The notes: a model not told the origin generated them from the letters alone. Counted from the stretch's first letter, positions 22,858-31,347 are shown. The stretch is 40,109 nt of DNA from Methanobacteriota archaeon (GCA_017857195.1 JAFMDM010000002.1:1-40109); one strand, 5' to 3'. Numbers and translations are program-made.

Positions 22858-24550
22858 AGGCCATGGTTCTGTATCTGGCCATCTCAATGCTCTTTCTATA
22901 ACACTGAAGGGCATATTCTCTAGCTGCATCCCACGTGAAGTTTTCACTTACTCGCTTCACTGCGTTTTCTCTGACCTTGAACCAGAACTTAGGGTCACCA
23001 GTTTGAATTACCCCTTGTGTGGAAAGAAGAGAAGCATTACCACTTTCTGCAGCCTTTGAAAGGATGAGAGAGGCATAGATATATTCGGAAAGCTCCTCTA
23101 CACTCTCTGGTCTCGCCAGGAGACCTGTACCCTCGGCGTTAGATCTAAAGTCAACTACAGTCTCAGCCACTCCCCCAACTCTATAACCTACTACTGGCGT
23201 ACCCACAGCCATGGCCTCTACAACATTTATGCCAAATGGTTCCCATCTGGAGGAAGAGACGAACACTGAAGCCGCGTAGTGAAGAAGTCTATATATTCGT
23301 CCATCAATTTGCGAACTTACTAGAAGTCTTACATTATTCTTCATGGAGGAGGCTTCACTCACCACTTCCCTCAACAATTCATACTCTTTTCCAGGTATTC
23401 CGAGAACTATTAGCCTAGCGTCAGGAATTCTGAAGACGACTCTCCTGAAAGCCTTCATTAGAAGCTCCACTCCCTTTTGGTATACCATTCTTCCAGTGAA
23501 TAGAACGAGCTGACCACTGGCCATTGGTTCATAGGTCCAGTCATCTCTAATTCCGAGGGACTCCCTTGACTGCCAAAGTATACTACCTGTGGAGAAGTCC
23601 TCTGGTACTGCCCTCATGGAATACATCGATGAAAGTAACTTATCTCTTAGTTGAGCTCTATCAATGGTTCCCATCTCCTTGGCCATTTGCTGGACCTGGG
23701 AGAAGCTCCAATCAGTGCCATCATAGGTCACACATGACTTATTCTCAGCCCAGCTACCCACAAAATTGATTACTTCTTTGAGATAGTTTGAGCTTACAGA
23801 TGTCAATAGATCGGCCTCATAGGCCGCAAACCTCTCTAGGTATCCGCCCGATAGATCGTCCCAAACCTCTCTAGTTCTCCTAAGGACGTGTTTGCTTACT
23901 GACCATATATAGTGGGGACAATTATAGAGTCCCGACCACTCCTCTGAGGCATAGTGCCATGGGGCACCAACCTTGTTCAGAAGATGTACAGTGAAGATTG
24001 TAGGGACTACGACTCTCCTTATCTCTAGTTCATTTTTAGTGGATATGCCCGCTAACACAGAATGCCAATCATGGATATGTATTAAAGAAGGGACCTCTGA
24101 TTGATCTATTAGATACTGAACGAGAGCAGGGGCAGCCCTCGCCATGAGGGAGGACTTCTCCATGCTCCAATCATAAACCCCCCATGCATCAAGAAGGGCA
24201 CCAGTTTCACGATCCATTCCCTTCAACAGTATTATATTAACCCCATCTAAGCTGCCTCTCTCAGCCCCTATTGAATATCTATAAGTATAACCGTCAACTC
24301 CTCTCCTTTCTCCTGCTGTTCTTAGCCCAATCTCTTTCAGTCCGAGCAACTCCCTATGCTCAGCGCTTAGATGTCTACCATGGCTCGGCATTACTACTAT
24401 GACCTTCATCCCAGCCCTGGCTAGGGCGGTGGACAGCCCATATACAGCTGCCCCAAGTCCTCCTCCCGACGCTATGGGCGACATCTCAAATGAAAACATT
24501 AGGATTGATTTCAGTTCGCCATCAAACCAGAGCGATTCTACTCTCTTCAT
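22850..24550 (-). CDS. glgA: Glycogen synthase (starch-synthase type glycosyltransferase)
   Basis: It elongates alpha-1,4-glucan from a nucleotide sugar. The N-terminal GT5-type domain shows SFEMSPIASGGGLGAAVYGLSTALARAGMKVIVVMPSHG, IHIHDWHSVLAG and a following HLLNK segment. The C-terminal GT-B domain shows LFTGRMVYQKGVELLMKAF and SSRWEPFGINVVEAMAVGTPVVGYRVGG, with the conserved Glu pair. The 566-aa length exceeds bacterial GlgA (~480 aa), as in other crenarchaea. The ATG at 24550 overlaps the GH57 stop (ATGA); a GTG three codons upstream is also in frame. UDP- versus ADP-glucose preference cannot be read. The operon with GH57 points to glycogen metabolism. Confidence 0.93.
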   Translation of the reverse strand: MKRVESLWFDGELKSILMFSFEMSPIASGGGLGAAVYGLSTALARAGMKVIVVMPSHGRHLSAEHRELLGLKEIGLRTAGERRGVDGYTYRYSIGAERGSLDGVNIILLKGMDRETGALLDAWGVYDWSMEKSSLMARAAPALVQYLIDQSEVPSLIHIHDWHSVLAGISTKNELEIRRVVVPTIFTVHLLNKVGAPWHYASEEWSGLYNCPHYIWSVSKHVLRRTREVWDDLSGGYLERFAAYEADLLTSVSSNYLKEVINFVGSWAENKSCVTYDGTDWSFSQVQQMAKEMGTIDRAQLRDKLLSSMYSMRAVPEDFSTGSILWQSRESLGIRDDWTYEPMASGQLVLFTGRMVYQKGVELLMKAFRRVVFRIPDARLIVLGIPGKEYELLREVVSEASSMKNNVRLLVSSQIDGRIYRLLHYAASVFVSSSRWEPFGINVVEAMAVGTPVVGYRVGGVAETVVDFRSNAEGTGLLARPESVEELSEYIYASLILSKAAESGNASLLSTQGVIQTGDPKFWFKVRENAVKRVSENFTWDAAREYALQCYRKSIEMARYRTMASF

Positions 24551-25878
24551 TTTAGCCACTCCTCTAGATATTTCTCATATTGTTTCATTGAGGGATCCCT
24601 TTTCATAACCTCATGGGCCTCCTCATCGTTCCAGGCCACACCGAATTTCCTACCTCCCTTATAAAAGAAGAAGGGCTCCTTCCTAACCCCAAGTCTCTCA
24701 AGCTCTTCGCTAAGAAACATCGAGAGAGCGTAGAATTCATTGATGAACGCCTCAACCGGTGAATCATATGCGTTGAAATAAGAATGTACCTCAGCGGGAC
24801 CCCCTTCTCCTACATACATGTAATAATAGTTATCGCTGGTGCTGAAATACCTCCACGCTTTCAGGAAATCTCCTCCCAACTCTTTGGATGGCAACTCCGC
24901 CCTTAACACCAATTCATCGTAGGCCCTCTGCATCTGATTACCAAGCCAACCGCTCTCGTCTTTCCTCACGTCTGCCCATGAGGAAAGTCCTTCCAGTTCA
25001 ATTTCCTCCGAGGCTTCGCTTAATACCTCTGATGGAGTAACCATTTCTACCCCTTTCTTTTCCAATTCTCTAGGTAACCATCTGAGGAAGTCCATTATGC
25101 CTGACTGTTCGTAATGATGCTCTCCGAACGTTTCATAGTCCACAAATATGAGTCCGCTATATCCCTCCGACTGAGAAATCCAATTGGCAAACTTCTCAGC
25201 TGTTAGAGGATATTGATCCCAGAGACGGTTAGAAAATCTAAATGCCACGTCGTCACTTAACTTATAGTTTCTGAAAAAAAGCCTGAAGTCCGTCCCCTTT
25301 AATATATAAGGATAGTTGGGACTCCTTCCCTTGAGGAGGGACTCCTTCCCCTCCACCAATGCTCCCTTAAAACCTAAAGACTTAACCTCACGCATTATTG
25401 AGAGGTTGGATAGTAGCTCGGTGTTCTCAAATATTTGGGGTATATAGTTGAATAAATTCTTCAGAAGTGATCTGTGTGCCTCAACCTGTTCCCTGAACTC
25501 AGTCTTATCCTCCCAAGTTCCCGCCAAGGAATGATAATAGGTTTGTCCCAAAAACTCTACATTGTTTGTGTATCTAAGCTCCATAAGTAAATCAAGGAAG
25601 TCCTTACCCCATCTCTCTGCCTGTTCCAGTAAGGTTCCAGAAAGACTAAAGAAGAACTTGACTTCGCTGCCCTCCTCATGTGCCCTCTCTATTTCATCTA
25701 AGATGATCTTTGTGGCAGGAACATAACACCTACGCTTTACTCTTTCAAATATTTCTTTATTTATCATTGTATCAAAGAATCTATCCAAAAGCTCTCCTCT
25801 CAACCTAGGGTTCCAAAAGAAGTCTCTTCGCACTCTGAAGGGCTGATGAACCTCAAATCCAATGGCAACTCGTCTCAT
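24547..25878 (-). CDS. Glycoside hydrolase family 57 protein (alpha-amylase/glucanotransferase-like)
   Basis: The 443-aa GH57 protein has motif 1 as FEVHQPFR (His11), motif 2 around YYHSLAG (His116), a NTELLSN segment near residue 152-158 that aligns with the usual NTEL(I/L) motif, and DYETFGEHH with Asp247 in the position of the acid/base residue. A C-terminal helical region with tryptophans and tyrosines follows. Likely substrates are alpha-1,4-glucans such as glycogen; amylase and 4-alpha-glucanotransferase cannot be told apart. It is translationally coupled to glgA. The start codon is only 35 nt from the divergent nucleotidyltransferase ATG, so the promoters must interlock. Confidence 0.92.
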   Translation of the reverse strand: MRRVAIGFEVHQPFRVRRDFFWNPRLRGELLDRFFDTMINKEIFERVKRRCYVPATKIILDEIERAHEEGSEVKFFFSLSGTLLEQAERWGKDFLDLLMELRYTNNVEFLGQTYYHSLAGTWEDKTEFREQVEAHRSLLKNLFNYIPQIFENTELLSNLSIMREVKSLGFKGALVEGKESLLKGRSPNYPYILKGTDFRLFFRNYKLSDDVAFRFSNRLWDQYPLTAEKFANWISQSEGYSGLIFVDYETFGEHHYEQSGIMDFLRWLPRELEKKGVEMVTPSEVLSEASEEIELEGLSSWADVRKDESGWLGNQMQRAYDELVLRAELPSKELGGDFLKAWRYFSTSDNYYYMYVGEGGPAEVHSYFNAYDSPVEAFINEFYALSMFLSEELERLGVRKEPFFFYKGGRKFGVAWNDEEAHEVMKRDPSMKQYEKYLEEWLK

Positions 25879-25913
25879 GCAGAGTTATTTGTGAATTCCG
25901 CTAATATCTGATC
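25879..25913. promoter_or_regulatory. 35-nt divergent, interlocked promoters
   Basis: The plus-strand box TTATTT (25887-25892) lies ~24 nt before the ATG at 25914. On the minus strand, AGATATTAGC (complement of 25900-25909) lies ~26 nt before the ATG at 25878. If both genes are leaderless, each TATA box lies within the other promoter's initiation zone. Confidence 0.45.
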
Positions 25914-27164
25914 ATGGATCTATCAAAGCTGAAGGTAATTGTTCCAATAGGAGGGGAGGCTCTTAGACTGAGACCCTTAACGATAGAGACCTCCAAAGCA
26001 ACCGTTAGAATACTTAACAGACCTCTTTTGGAGTTTCCCATATTGGAACTAGCCAGGCAAGGCGTGAAAGAGTTCATATTTGGTGTAAGGGGTTATGTAA
26101 ACTACAAATCATTATTTGATAATTTCAAAGAGGGAATAGGCCTTTCCTCCAGATATAAGATAAGGCCTAGACTGCATTTCAAGTATCAGCCCAGGATAGA
26201 CAGTGTTGGCAACGCGGACTCAGTTAGAATAAATATGGATTATTATGATATAAATGATATAACTATGGTAATTCAAGGTGATAATCTTTTCCACTTAGAA
26301 TTAACTAAATTCGTGGAATACCATGAATCTAAAAAGGCTACTATGTCAATTGTACTAAAGAAAATGGATTCTATAGAGGGCTTTGGAGTGGCCGTTATGG
26401 ATGAGAATAAAAGGATAACTAAATTCGTGGAAAAACCTAAGTCACAGGAGGCCCCTTCAAACGTTGTCAACACTGGAATATACTTGCTTTCCCCTGAGGT
26501 AAGGGAGATCTTCAAGGAGAAGGAAGTTGTAAAGATGCGAAAGGAAGGAAGGATGGATTTTGGAAAAGATTTCATACCTTACCTGATTGAAACCGGAAGG
26601 AAGGTTTATGGTTATGAAACTGAGGATCTGTGGTTTGACGTGGGAACGCCCGAAAGATATCTGGAGGCTATGTTAACGTTACTTAAAACAGTTCCTGATG
26701 AGGGGTTCCTAGGTAAAAAAATAGATGAGGACAGAAGGATATTCATACAGGGTCAAAGCCCTGACTCTATAAGGAGAAGAAACTACATAAGAAGAAAGTA
26801 CAAGGAAAAAGAGATAGAATTAGAAGGAAACATTTTGATAGGAAGACATTGCCACATAGGGAGTGGCACATACATAGAGGAGTCAGTTGTGGATAACTTT
26901 AGTGTCATAAGGGCGGAGGCTAAGATAATCAAGTCCGCAGTAATGGATCGTGTGTATGTTGGGGAGGGGACGACAATAGAGAATTCCATAGTTGGTAGAC
27001 ATTGTGAGATAAGGTCAACTAAGGATAACCCAGTTAGGATAGTAAACAGCACGCTAGGTGACGACGTTGTTGTTGAGGAAGGAACCGTAATAATAAGGTC
27101 AAAGGTCTATCCACATAAACTCATAAACGCTAACAGTAGAATAGAAGATAGCGTAATAGTGTGA
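25914..27164 (+). CDS. Sugar-phosphate nucleotidyltransferase with left-handed beta-helix domain
   Basis: An N-terminal nucleotidyltransferase domain (~1-250) with VPIGGEALRLRPLTIETSKATVRILNRPLLEFPI is followed by a C-terminal hexapeptide-repeat beta-helix (ILIGRHCHIGSGTYIEESV, VYVGEGTTIENSIVGRHCEI). VIQGDNLF carries the metal-binding Asp, and FVEKPKS, NTGIYLLSPEV and WFDVGTPERY are family hallmarks. The loop GGEALRLRPLT departs from the usual GGxGTRLxPLT (Gly-Thr replaced by Ala-Leu), which could tune NTP selectivity. Its position opposite the GH57-glgA pair suggests it makes NDP-glucose for glycogen, but mannose-1-phosphate or GlmU-like activity remains possible. The 416-aa length fits archaeal homologues. 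Confidence 0.88.
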   Translation: MDLSKLKVIVPIGGEALRLRPLTIETSKATVRILNRPLLEFPILELARQGVKEFIFGVRGYVNYKSLFDNFKEGIGLSSRYKIRPRLHFKYQPRIDSVGNADSVRINMDYYDINDITMVIQGDNLFHLELTKFVEYHESKKATMSIVLKKMDSIEGFGVAVMDENKRITKFVEKPKSQEAPSNVVNTGIYLLSPEVREIFKEKEVVKMRKEGRMDFGKDFIPYLIETGRKVYGYETEDLWFDVGTPERYLEAMLTLLKTVPDEGFLGKKIDEDRRIFIQGQSPDSIRRRNYIRRKYKEKEIELEGNILIGRHCHIGSGTYIEESVVDNFSVIRAEAKIIKSAVMDRVYVGEGTTIENSIVGRHCEIRSTKDNPVRIVNSTLGDDVVVEEGTVIIRSKVYPHKLINANSRIEDSVIV

Positions 27165-27480
27165 ACTTACCCTCATTATGGGGAATTCCTCCTTCGATCT
27201 ACCACCTTGCTCTCGTTTGCAGGTAAGGATATGGCTCCTCAGACTCAACAGTCCTAAGCCTGAAGATAGGCCTAAGTTACCCATGGGGCCCCTTTATGGG
27301 GTGCGTACCTCGTAAATCCTTGCTTCAACTTCGGCAGCCCTTACCAATTCATGAGTGTCGTTGAAACCCTGAGGAAACAGACTTGAAAACCTTTGGAGGA
27401 TTATCTGTCCATACAGGCTCTTCCACTCTCGTGAAGATAAGAGTTAATGACTCCACAATCATAGGTAAGGCAAAATTCAG
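27165..27480 (-). pseudogene. Decayed minus-strand coding remnant(s)
   Basis: No intact gene. On the minus strand, roughly 27450 to 27300 reads EWKSLYGQIILQRFSSLF..., THELVRAAEVEARIYEVRTP and stops. In the same frame, 27284 down to 27099 reads MGNLGLSSGLGLLSLRSHIL...SKEEFPIMR before running into the nucleotidyltransferase gene. A second frame at 27460-27340 reads MIVESLTLIFTRVEEPVWTDNPPKVFK. Such patchwork is typical of an eroded insertion-sequence protein. My weak impression is a TnpB/OrfB-type tail, but I cannot prove the family. No flanking repeats were found. Confidence 0.3.
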
Positions 27481-27815
27481 AAAATAACTAAATATAAAAT
27501 ATAGATATTATTTTATAAAATAAAAGAATATATCGTTATTTGAAAATCAAAATAAAGTCCCTTAGATCCACTAAATTAAACGGAACTAAGGATGCGCTTT
27601 ATGAACGTAGTGGTTAATTGCTTGAAAAGTTAGATCTCCTAACCGATAAGGATGAGGAGTGAGGTGATCTCTGAATAAATGATGAAAAAATGAGATCTGT
27701 GTTTTAACTTAAGAGTAAGAAAAGAGAGTTGCTTTTCTCATCAACCATCTTTTAGGAAATTAATGGTAATAGTTATACAACAAGTTCCAGTTTACGCTAA
27801 ATATCTACAAAATAA
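27481..27815. other. AT-rich intergenic region with a weak C/D sRNA candidate
   Basis: 27480-27560 is very AT-rich. A weak C/D-like arrangement follows at 27649-27700. Around 27722-27740, AGAGAGTTGCTTTTCTC forms a small hairpin. No convincing ORF was seen. Confidence 0.3.
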
Positions 27816-28382
27816 TTACTGTAGTTTGTACCCACAGCTTGGACAATACTTGAATGAGGCAGACAGTTGAGTTCCGCATGCGGGGCAGTAAGAGAATCCT
27901 TGGTTGACTGGTTGTGGCTGGGTGATCGGTTGCTGATAATTGGGTTGAGGTTGCTGATATTGCACGGGTTGTGCGGGCTGAAAAGTCTGTGACGATAAGG
28001 GGGCCTGATTAACAACATTTTCAATAATTTTTGAGAACTTCCCCTCTATATGCTCGTTATATAACATCTCCGGCACATCCACCAACAGGAATAGCGGACT
28101 TAGTACAATTGTCTCCACAGCAGTGGCCGCCAGGTTTTCAACCCACGCTCCCATTCCTATCTTTACTTGCAGTCCATTGATAGTGTTGTTAAAGGTGAAG
28201 GTGAATGCCCTATTAGCAGCCACAAGGGTCCGTAATATTCCCTCTTTCTTGGCTTGTACCACAGCCATGTTCTGTCCAACATTGGATTGGACCTTATAAC
28301 CTTCAGAACTTAGTTGACCCACTAGAGAATTTACTACGTAATTTAAATCGACCTGCTTTGGAAAGTACAGCTCTTTTGGCAT
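27816..28382 (-). CDS. Zinc-ribbon protein with Gln/Pro-rich linker
   Basis: The 188-aa protein has an N-terminal ~125-residue domain (VDLNYVVNSLVGQLSSEGYKVQ...; a central hydrophobic patch, VETIVLSPLFLLVDVPEML, could be an amphipathic or membrane-touching helix). A Gln/Pro-rich flexible linker spans residues ~130-160 (for example QPVQYQQPQPNYQQP). The C-terminal zinc ribbon has Cys166/Cys169 and Cys180/Cys183 (SYCPACGTQL...YCPSCGYKL). Such 'double-psi/zinc-ribbon' tethered proteins are common in Sulfolobales but functionally unassigned. It is divergent from the MTA phosphorylase gene with 78 nt between starts. Confidence 0.75.
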   Translation of the reverse strand: MPKELYFPKQVDLNYVVNSLVGQLSSEGYKVQSNVGQNMAVVQAKKEGILRTLVAANRAFTFTFNNTINGLQVKIGMGAWVENLAATAVETIVLSPLFLLVDVPEMLYNEHIEGKFSKIIENVVNQAPLSSQTFQPAQPVQYQQPQPNYQQPITQPQPVNQGFSYCPACGTQLSASFKYCPSCGYKLQ

Positions 28383-28432
28383 TAGGATGAAATAGCAGAG
28401 GGGATTAAAACACTACTTGAAACCTTCATGTT

Positions 28433-28440
28433 TTTTATAT
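28433..28440 (+). promoter_or_regulatory. TATA box of the MTA phosphorylase gene
   Basis: TTTTATAT at 28433-28440 is centred 24 nt before ATG 28461. This spacing supports ATG 28461 as the real start, since the longer frame begins upstream of the TATA box at 28428. Confidence 0.55.
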
Positions 28441-28460
28441 GTGGTGGAGAAAACGCCAAC

Positions 28461-29177
28461 ATGAATCCCGTTCATATTTTGGCTAAGCCAGAGGACCTAG
28501 CTCAAAAGGCGCTGATAGCCGGAGATCCTGGTAGGGTGAAGAAAATTTCCGAATTTCTGGACAAACCTAAATTGGTAAACGACAATAGAGGCTTTTTAGT
28601 ATACACCGGTAATTATAAAGGAAGTAAAGTTACTATAGCTACCCATGGGATAGGAGGACCGTCAACAGCAATTGTGGTTGAGGAACTTCATATGTTGGGA
28701 GTCAAGACTTTCATCAGATTAGGTACGGCTGGCTCATTGGTTCCCACTCTGAAGATAGGCGATGTCTTGGTAGCTACAGGGGCATCTCATCTGCCTGGGG
28801 GAACCATAGGACAGTATGTGGGCCAAGGGGTTACCATATCTCCTGCTCCAGACATAGCGCTCACAATGGCACTGACCCAGAAGTTAAGAGAAAGAGGTAT
28901 AAACTTCAGGGAAGGTATGCTCTTTAGTAGTGACGCTTTCTATGCGGAGGATTCATCGTTTGTTCAAAAATGGTCTTCTCTAGGGAATTTGGCCGTGGAA
29001 ATGGAATGTGCCACACTTTTCAGTCTGGGAAGACTTCGTGGACTTAGGACTGCCGCATCAGTTATAATAAGCGATGAATTGGCGGGAGAAACAAAGTGGA
29101 TTGATAGAAGTACGTTAGAATCCAAGGTTGAGCAGGTATCTAAAGCAGTCCTCGAGGTTTTAGCGGAGGCGGGTTAA
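28461..29177 (+). CDS. mtaP: 5'-methylthioadenosine / purine nucleoside phosphorylase
   Basis: It cleaves 5'-methylthioadenosine (and usually inosine/guanosine) with phosphate. It starts MNPVHILAKPEDLAQ, almost the same opening as the well-studied S. solfataricus MTA phosphorylase, and continues with GDPGRVKKISEFL, THGIGGPSTAIVVEELHMLG, RLGTAGSLVP, FSSDAFYAED and VEMECATLFSL (active-site Glu in MEC). The 238-aa length matches this hexameric enzyme. ATG 28461 is preferred because the upstream frame would start in the promoter. It overlaps the HD phosphohydrolase by 1 nt (TAATG), so purine salvage and nucleotide hydrolysis are likely coordinated. Confidence 0.94.
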   Translation: MNPVHILAKPEDLAQKALIAGDPGRVKKISEFLDKPKLVNDNRGFLVYTGNYKGSKVTIATHGIGGPSTAIVVEELHMLGVKTFIRLGTAGSLVPTLKIGDVLVATGASHLPGGTIGQYVGQGVTISPAPDIALTMALTQKLRERGINFREGMLFSSDAFYAEDSSFVQKWSSLGNLAVEMECATLFSLGRLRGLRTAASVIISDELAGETKWIDRSTLESKVEQVSKAVLEVLAEAG

Positions 29178-30415
29178 TGAAGCTTATTAGGGATCCAATT
29201 CACGGCTACATCGAACCATCTGAGACTCAACTGGAGATCATCTCCTCTCCTCTATTTCAAAGACTGAGGTACATCTCTCAAACAGGCCTAGCCAGTCACG
29301 TATATCCCGGAATGACTCACAATAGGTTCGAACATAGCTTAGGCGTTATGAAAGCTTCAGGAGAAATGGCAGTGATGATAGGAAGGAACAGCGGACTGGA
29401 TATAATTAGCCCAGGGCTTGTCCAATTCATATCAACTTTAGGAATGCTGCATGACATAGGCCACCTTCCCTTCTCGCATACGTTTGAGTTGGCCATAGAA
29501 ATGGCAAATTGGATATATGGGATGAAGCTGAACGAAAGTGGACGAAAGACCCACGTTCATATAGGCCTTAAGATAATTGAAGAGGAACTTTCAAAACAAT
29601 TGGAGAAAGTCGCCAAAGAGACAACGATTTCCGACCCCATAAAAGCGACTAAACATGCCCTTCTTAACGAACCAACCACTGAAGAGGAGAGGCTTAGCAG
29701 TTACATAATATCTAGTTCCATCGACGCGGACAGATCTGATTATCTGCTTAGGGATTCATACTATGCAGGAGTGGTCTACGGCCTTTTCGATTTAGAAAGG
29801 TTAAAGAGAACTTTGGTTTACAAAGAAGGAAGGGTTGAAGTTCTAGAGAAGGGAATTCCAATAGCTGAAGAATTCCTTCTTGGCAGGGCCCACATGTACC
29901 AGAATGTGTATTTTCACAGTGTAGTAGGTATGTACAATGCGATATTGGCACTGGCCATAGCAAATATACTGAAGTCCGAAATTATAAAAATTCCAGAAAG
30001 TTCCACTGATCTTCTTAGCCTTACCGACTTCAAGGTCCTAAATCTTATATCATTAACTCAAAATAAATTTAGTAAAGCTATACTTTTTAGGAAAGGTTTC
30101 AGGAGGGATAAGGACTTAGAGCTGACTGGCGAATGTGCTAGGAAGTTTGAGAAAATCAAGACAGACGCTATGGAGCTAATTAGCGAGTCCGAAGGATCTG
30201 TAATTTTCCATGAATTCTCGGACGTACCAGAGCAGGAACCGCTTAGCCTCTTCGTTTCCACTAAGAACGGTTCGATGGACATCAAGAAAGTATCCAGAGT
30301 TGCTTCTTCCCTAGGAAGATTAGATAAAGTTATACTATTCCATCAAGAGGATGTAAGCCCCACAATTCTCAAAAGTGCCAGGGACATGATTGATAGTCTA
30401 AGAACAAGCTGCTAA
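29177..30415 (+). CDS. HD-domain phosphohydrolase (SAMHD1/dGTPase-like)
   Basis: The 412-aa HD-superfamily protein has His53 in RFEHSLGVM, His92-Asp93 in LHDIGHLPFSH and the distal Asp183/Asp185 in SSIDADRSDYLLRD, together forming a two-metal phosphohydrolase centre. The opening MKLIRDPIHGYIEPSETQLEIISSPLFQRLRYISQTG is the family hallmark. Relatives hydrolyse dNTPs to deoxynucleosides plus triphosphate, and some act on other nucleotides. The C-terminal ~170 residues are helical and poorly conserved by eye. It shares a TAATG junction with mtaP, supporting a purine nucleotide role. Confidence 0.88.
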   Translation: MKLIRDPIHGYIEPSETQLEIISSPLFQRLRYISQTGLASHVYPGMTHNRFEHSLGVMKASGEMAVMIGRNSGLDIISPGLVQFISTLGMLHDIGHLPFSHTFELAIEMANWIYGMKLNESGRKTHVHIGLKIIEEELSKQLEKVAKETTISDPIKATKHALLNEPTTEEERLSSYIISSSIDADRSDYLLRDSYYAGVVYGLFDLERLKRTLVYKEGRVEVLEKGIPIAEEFLLGRAHMYQNVYFHSVVGMYNAILALAIANILKSEIIKIPESSTDLLSLTDFKVLNLISLTQNKFSKAILFRKGFRRDKDLELTGECARKFEKIKTDAMELISESEGSVIFHEFSDVPEQEPLSLFVSTKNGSMDIKKVSRVASSLGRLDKVILFHQEDVSPTILKSARDMIDSLRTSC

Positions 30416-30422
30416 ACAACCC

Positions 30423-30860
30423 TCACAGCCTTAATACACCAACAACCTCTTCTCCATCAAATGAAAGTTGAAAACCTAACTTTCTACCTAAAGCTATCAT
30501 GGGATAATCTTCGGGCAAGGTGTAAAACTTCACCTCCTTAAGTCCCAATTCCTTGGCCTTGATTATTAGTTGTTTGACTAGGTTAGTCCCCAGGTGCGCC
30601 CTCCTATATGACGGGGACACTACTACTGAAAATTCTCCGTCAGGATGAATAGTTGCTTCTCCCACTATTTCTCCTCCCGCCTCGGCCACCACGGTGTAAT
30701 GATCTTCACACTTCGCTAACTTAACGGCGTCCTCCGCACTCATCCTGTAGATATGAAAGAACCGTAAATATAGATCTTCGGATGGTAGAGAATTATAGAA
30801 TTTCAATACCGCATTCCAGTCACTCTCTCGTATTTGGCGTACTTTTACTAATGCTTCCAT
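30423..30860 (-). CDS. GNAT-family N-acetyltransferase
   Basis: The 145-aa protein has the GNAT acetyl-CoA fold: MEALVKVRQIRESDWNAVLKFYNSL at the N-terminus, VAEAGGEIVGEATI (motif D/A), FSVVVSPSYRRAHLGTNLVKQLIIKAKELGLKEVKFYTL. The pyrophosphate loop here is RRAHLGT in place of the canonical Q/RxxGxG/A. The acceptor is unknown. A TTTTTATAT box lies about 30 nt upstream of the ATG. The gene is convergent with the HD phosphohydrolase, with only 7 nt between stops. Confidence 0.85.
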   Translation of the reverse strand: MEALVKVRQIRESDWNAVLKFYNSLPSEDLYLRFFHIYRMSAEDAVKLAKCEDHYTVVAEAGGEIVGEATIHPDGEFSVVVSPSYRRAHLGTNLVKQLIIKAKELGLKEVKFYTLPEDYPMIALGRKLGFQLSFDGEEVVGVLRL

Positions 30861-30969
30861 GGTTTATACATGGGATTATTAGATATAAAAATCTTCTGTC
30901 CACACCAGAAGATAAGAGGTGTTTAACATATGGGAAAATGTGTAGATTTAAACACAACTTACCATTGAC

Positions 30970-31149
30970 TTAAGTCTCCAAGACTAGGTCCTCATCTTTA
31001 AGGAAATCGTTTACGACACTTTCCAAACCTCTCTCCTTCATCTCTGAGAGAAGTCTCTTGAGGGCAATCTGAGCTAACTCAGCACAATCAGGAGCTATTT
31101 TTTCATCCAAATACATAGCCACGAATTTTAGGAATCTGATTTCATCCAT
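30970..31149 (-). CDS. Small hypothetical protein (59 aa), acidic helical
   Basis: The minus strand from ATG 31149 to TAA 30972-30970 encodes MDEIRFLKFVAMYLDEKIAP..., then CAELAQIALKRLLSEMKERG and LESVVNDFLKDEDLVLET. It is entirely helix-forming with a heptad-like hydrophobic pattern and resembles a small dimeric regulator or antitoxin-sized protein, but I recognise no family. It lies upstream of the acetyltransferase on the same strand with a ~109-nt gap. Intact reading across 60 codons and good amphipathicity argue that it is real. Confidence 0.55.
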   Translation of the reverse strand: MDEIRFLKFVAMYLDEKIAPDCAELAQIALKRLLSEMKERGLESVVNDFLKDEDLVLET

Positions 31150-31198
31150 ATTTCATGTAATGCTAGTAAGTCAGTGGGTGAGGGGCGAAACTGACTTG

Positions 31199-31215
31199 AC
31201 TACTGAAAAAGTAGT
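31199..31215. repeat. Short hairpin
   Basis: ACTACT-GAAAA-AGTAGT is a perfect 6-bp inverted repeat in the divergent spacer between the 59-aa gene and the AbrB-like gene. Function unknown. Confidence 0.3.
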
Positions 31216-31259
31216 GAAAGAAATTACATCCTCACTGGAGGGTCTGCCCGTAAGATAGA

Positions 31260-31278
31260 ACTAACCTACGTGGTTAGT
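31260..31278. promoter_or_regulatory. Palindromic operator-like site upstream of the AbrB-like gene
   Basis: ACTAACC-TACGT-GGTTAGT is a perfect 7-bp inverted repeat with a 5-nt centre. It lies about 40 nt upstream of the TATA box of the AbrB-like gene, a suitable place for a dimeric regulator, perhaps the gene's own product. Confidence 0.4.
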
Positions 31279-31315
31279 CTATAACCCGTTTTCTTTGTTT
31301 CAATGAATCTGGGAA

Positions 31316-31325
31316 AAGTTTAAAG
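31316..31325 (+). promoter_or_regulatory. TATA box of the AbrB-like gene
   Basis: AGTTTAAAGC is centred about 27 nt before ATG 31348, the spacing of a leaderless Sulfolobales promoter. Confidence 0.5.
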
Positions 31326-31347
31326 CTTACATTGAAGAGAAAGACAC

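Noticed and set aside
31260-31278. Rho-independent-type terminator
   Set aside because: The palindrome is followed by no T-run and lies upstream of a promoter, so an operator is more likely.
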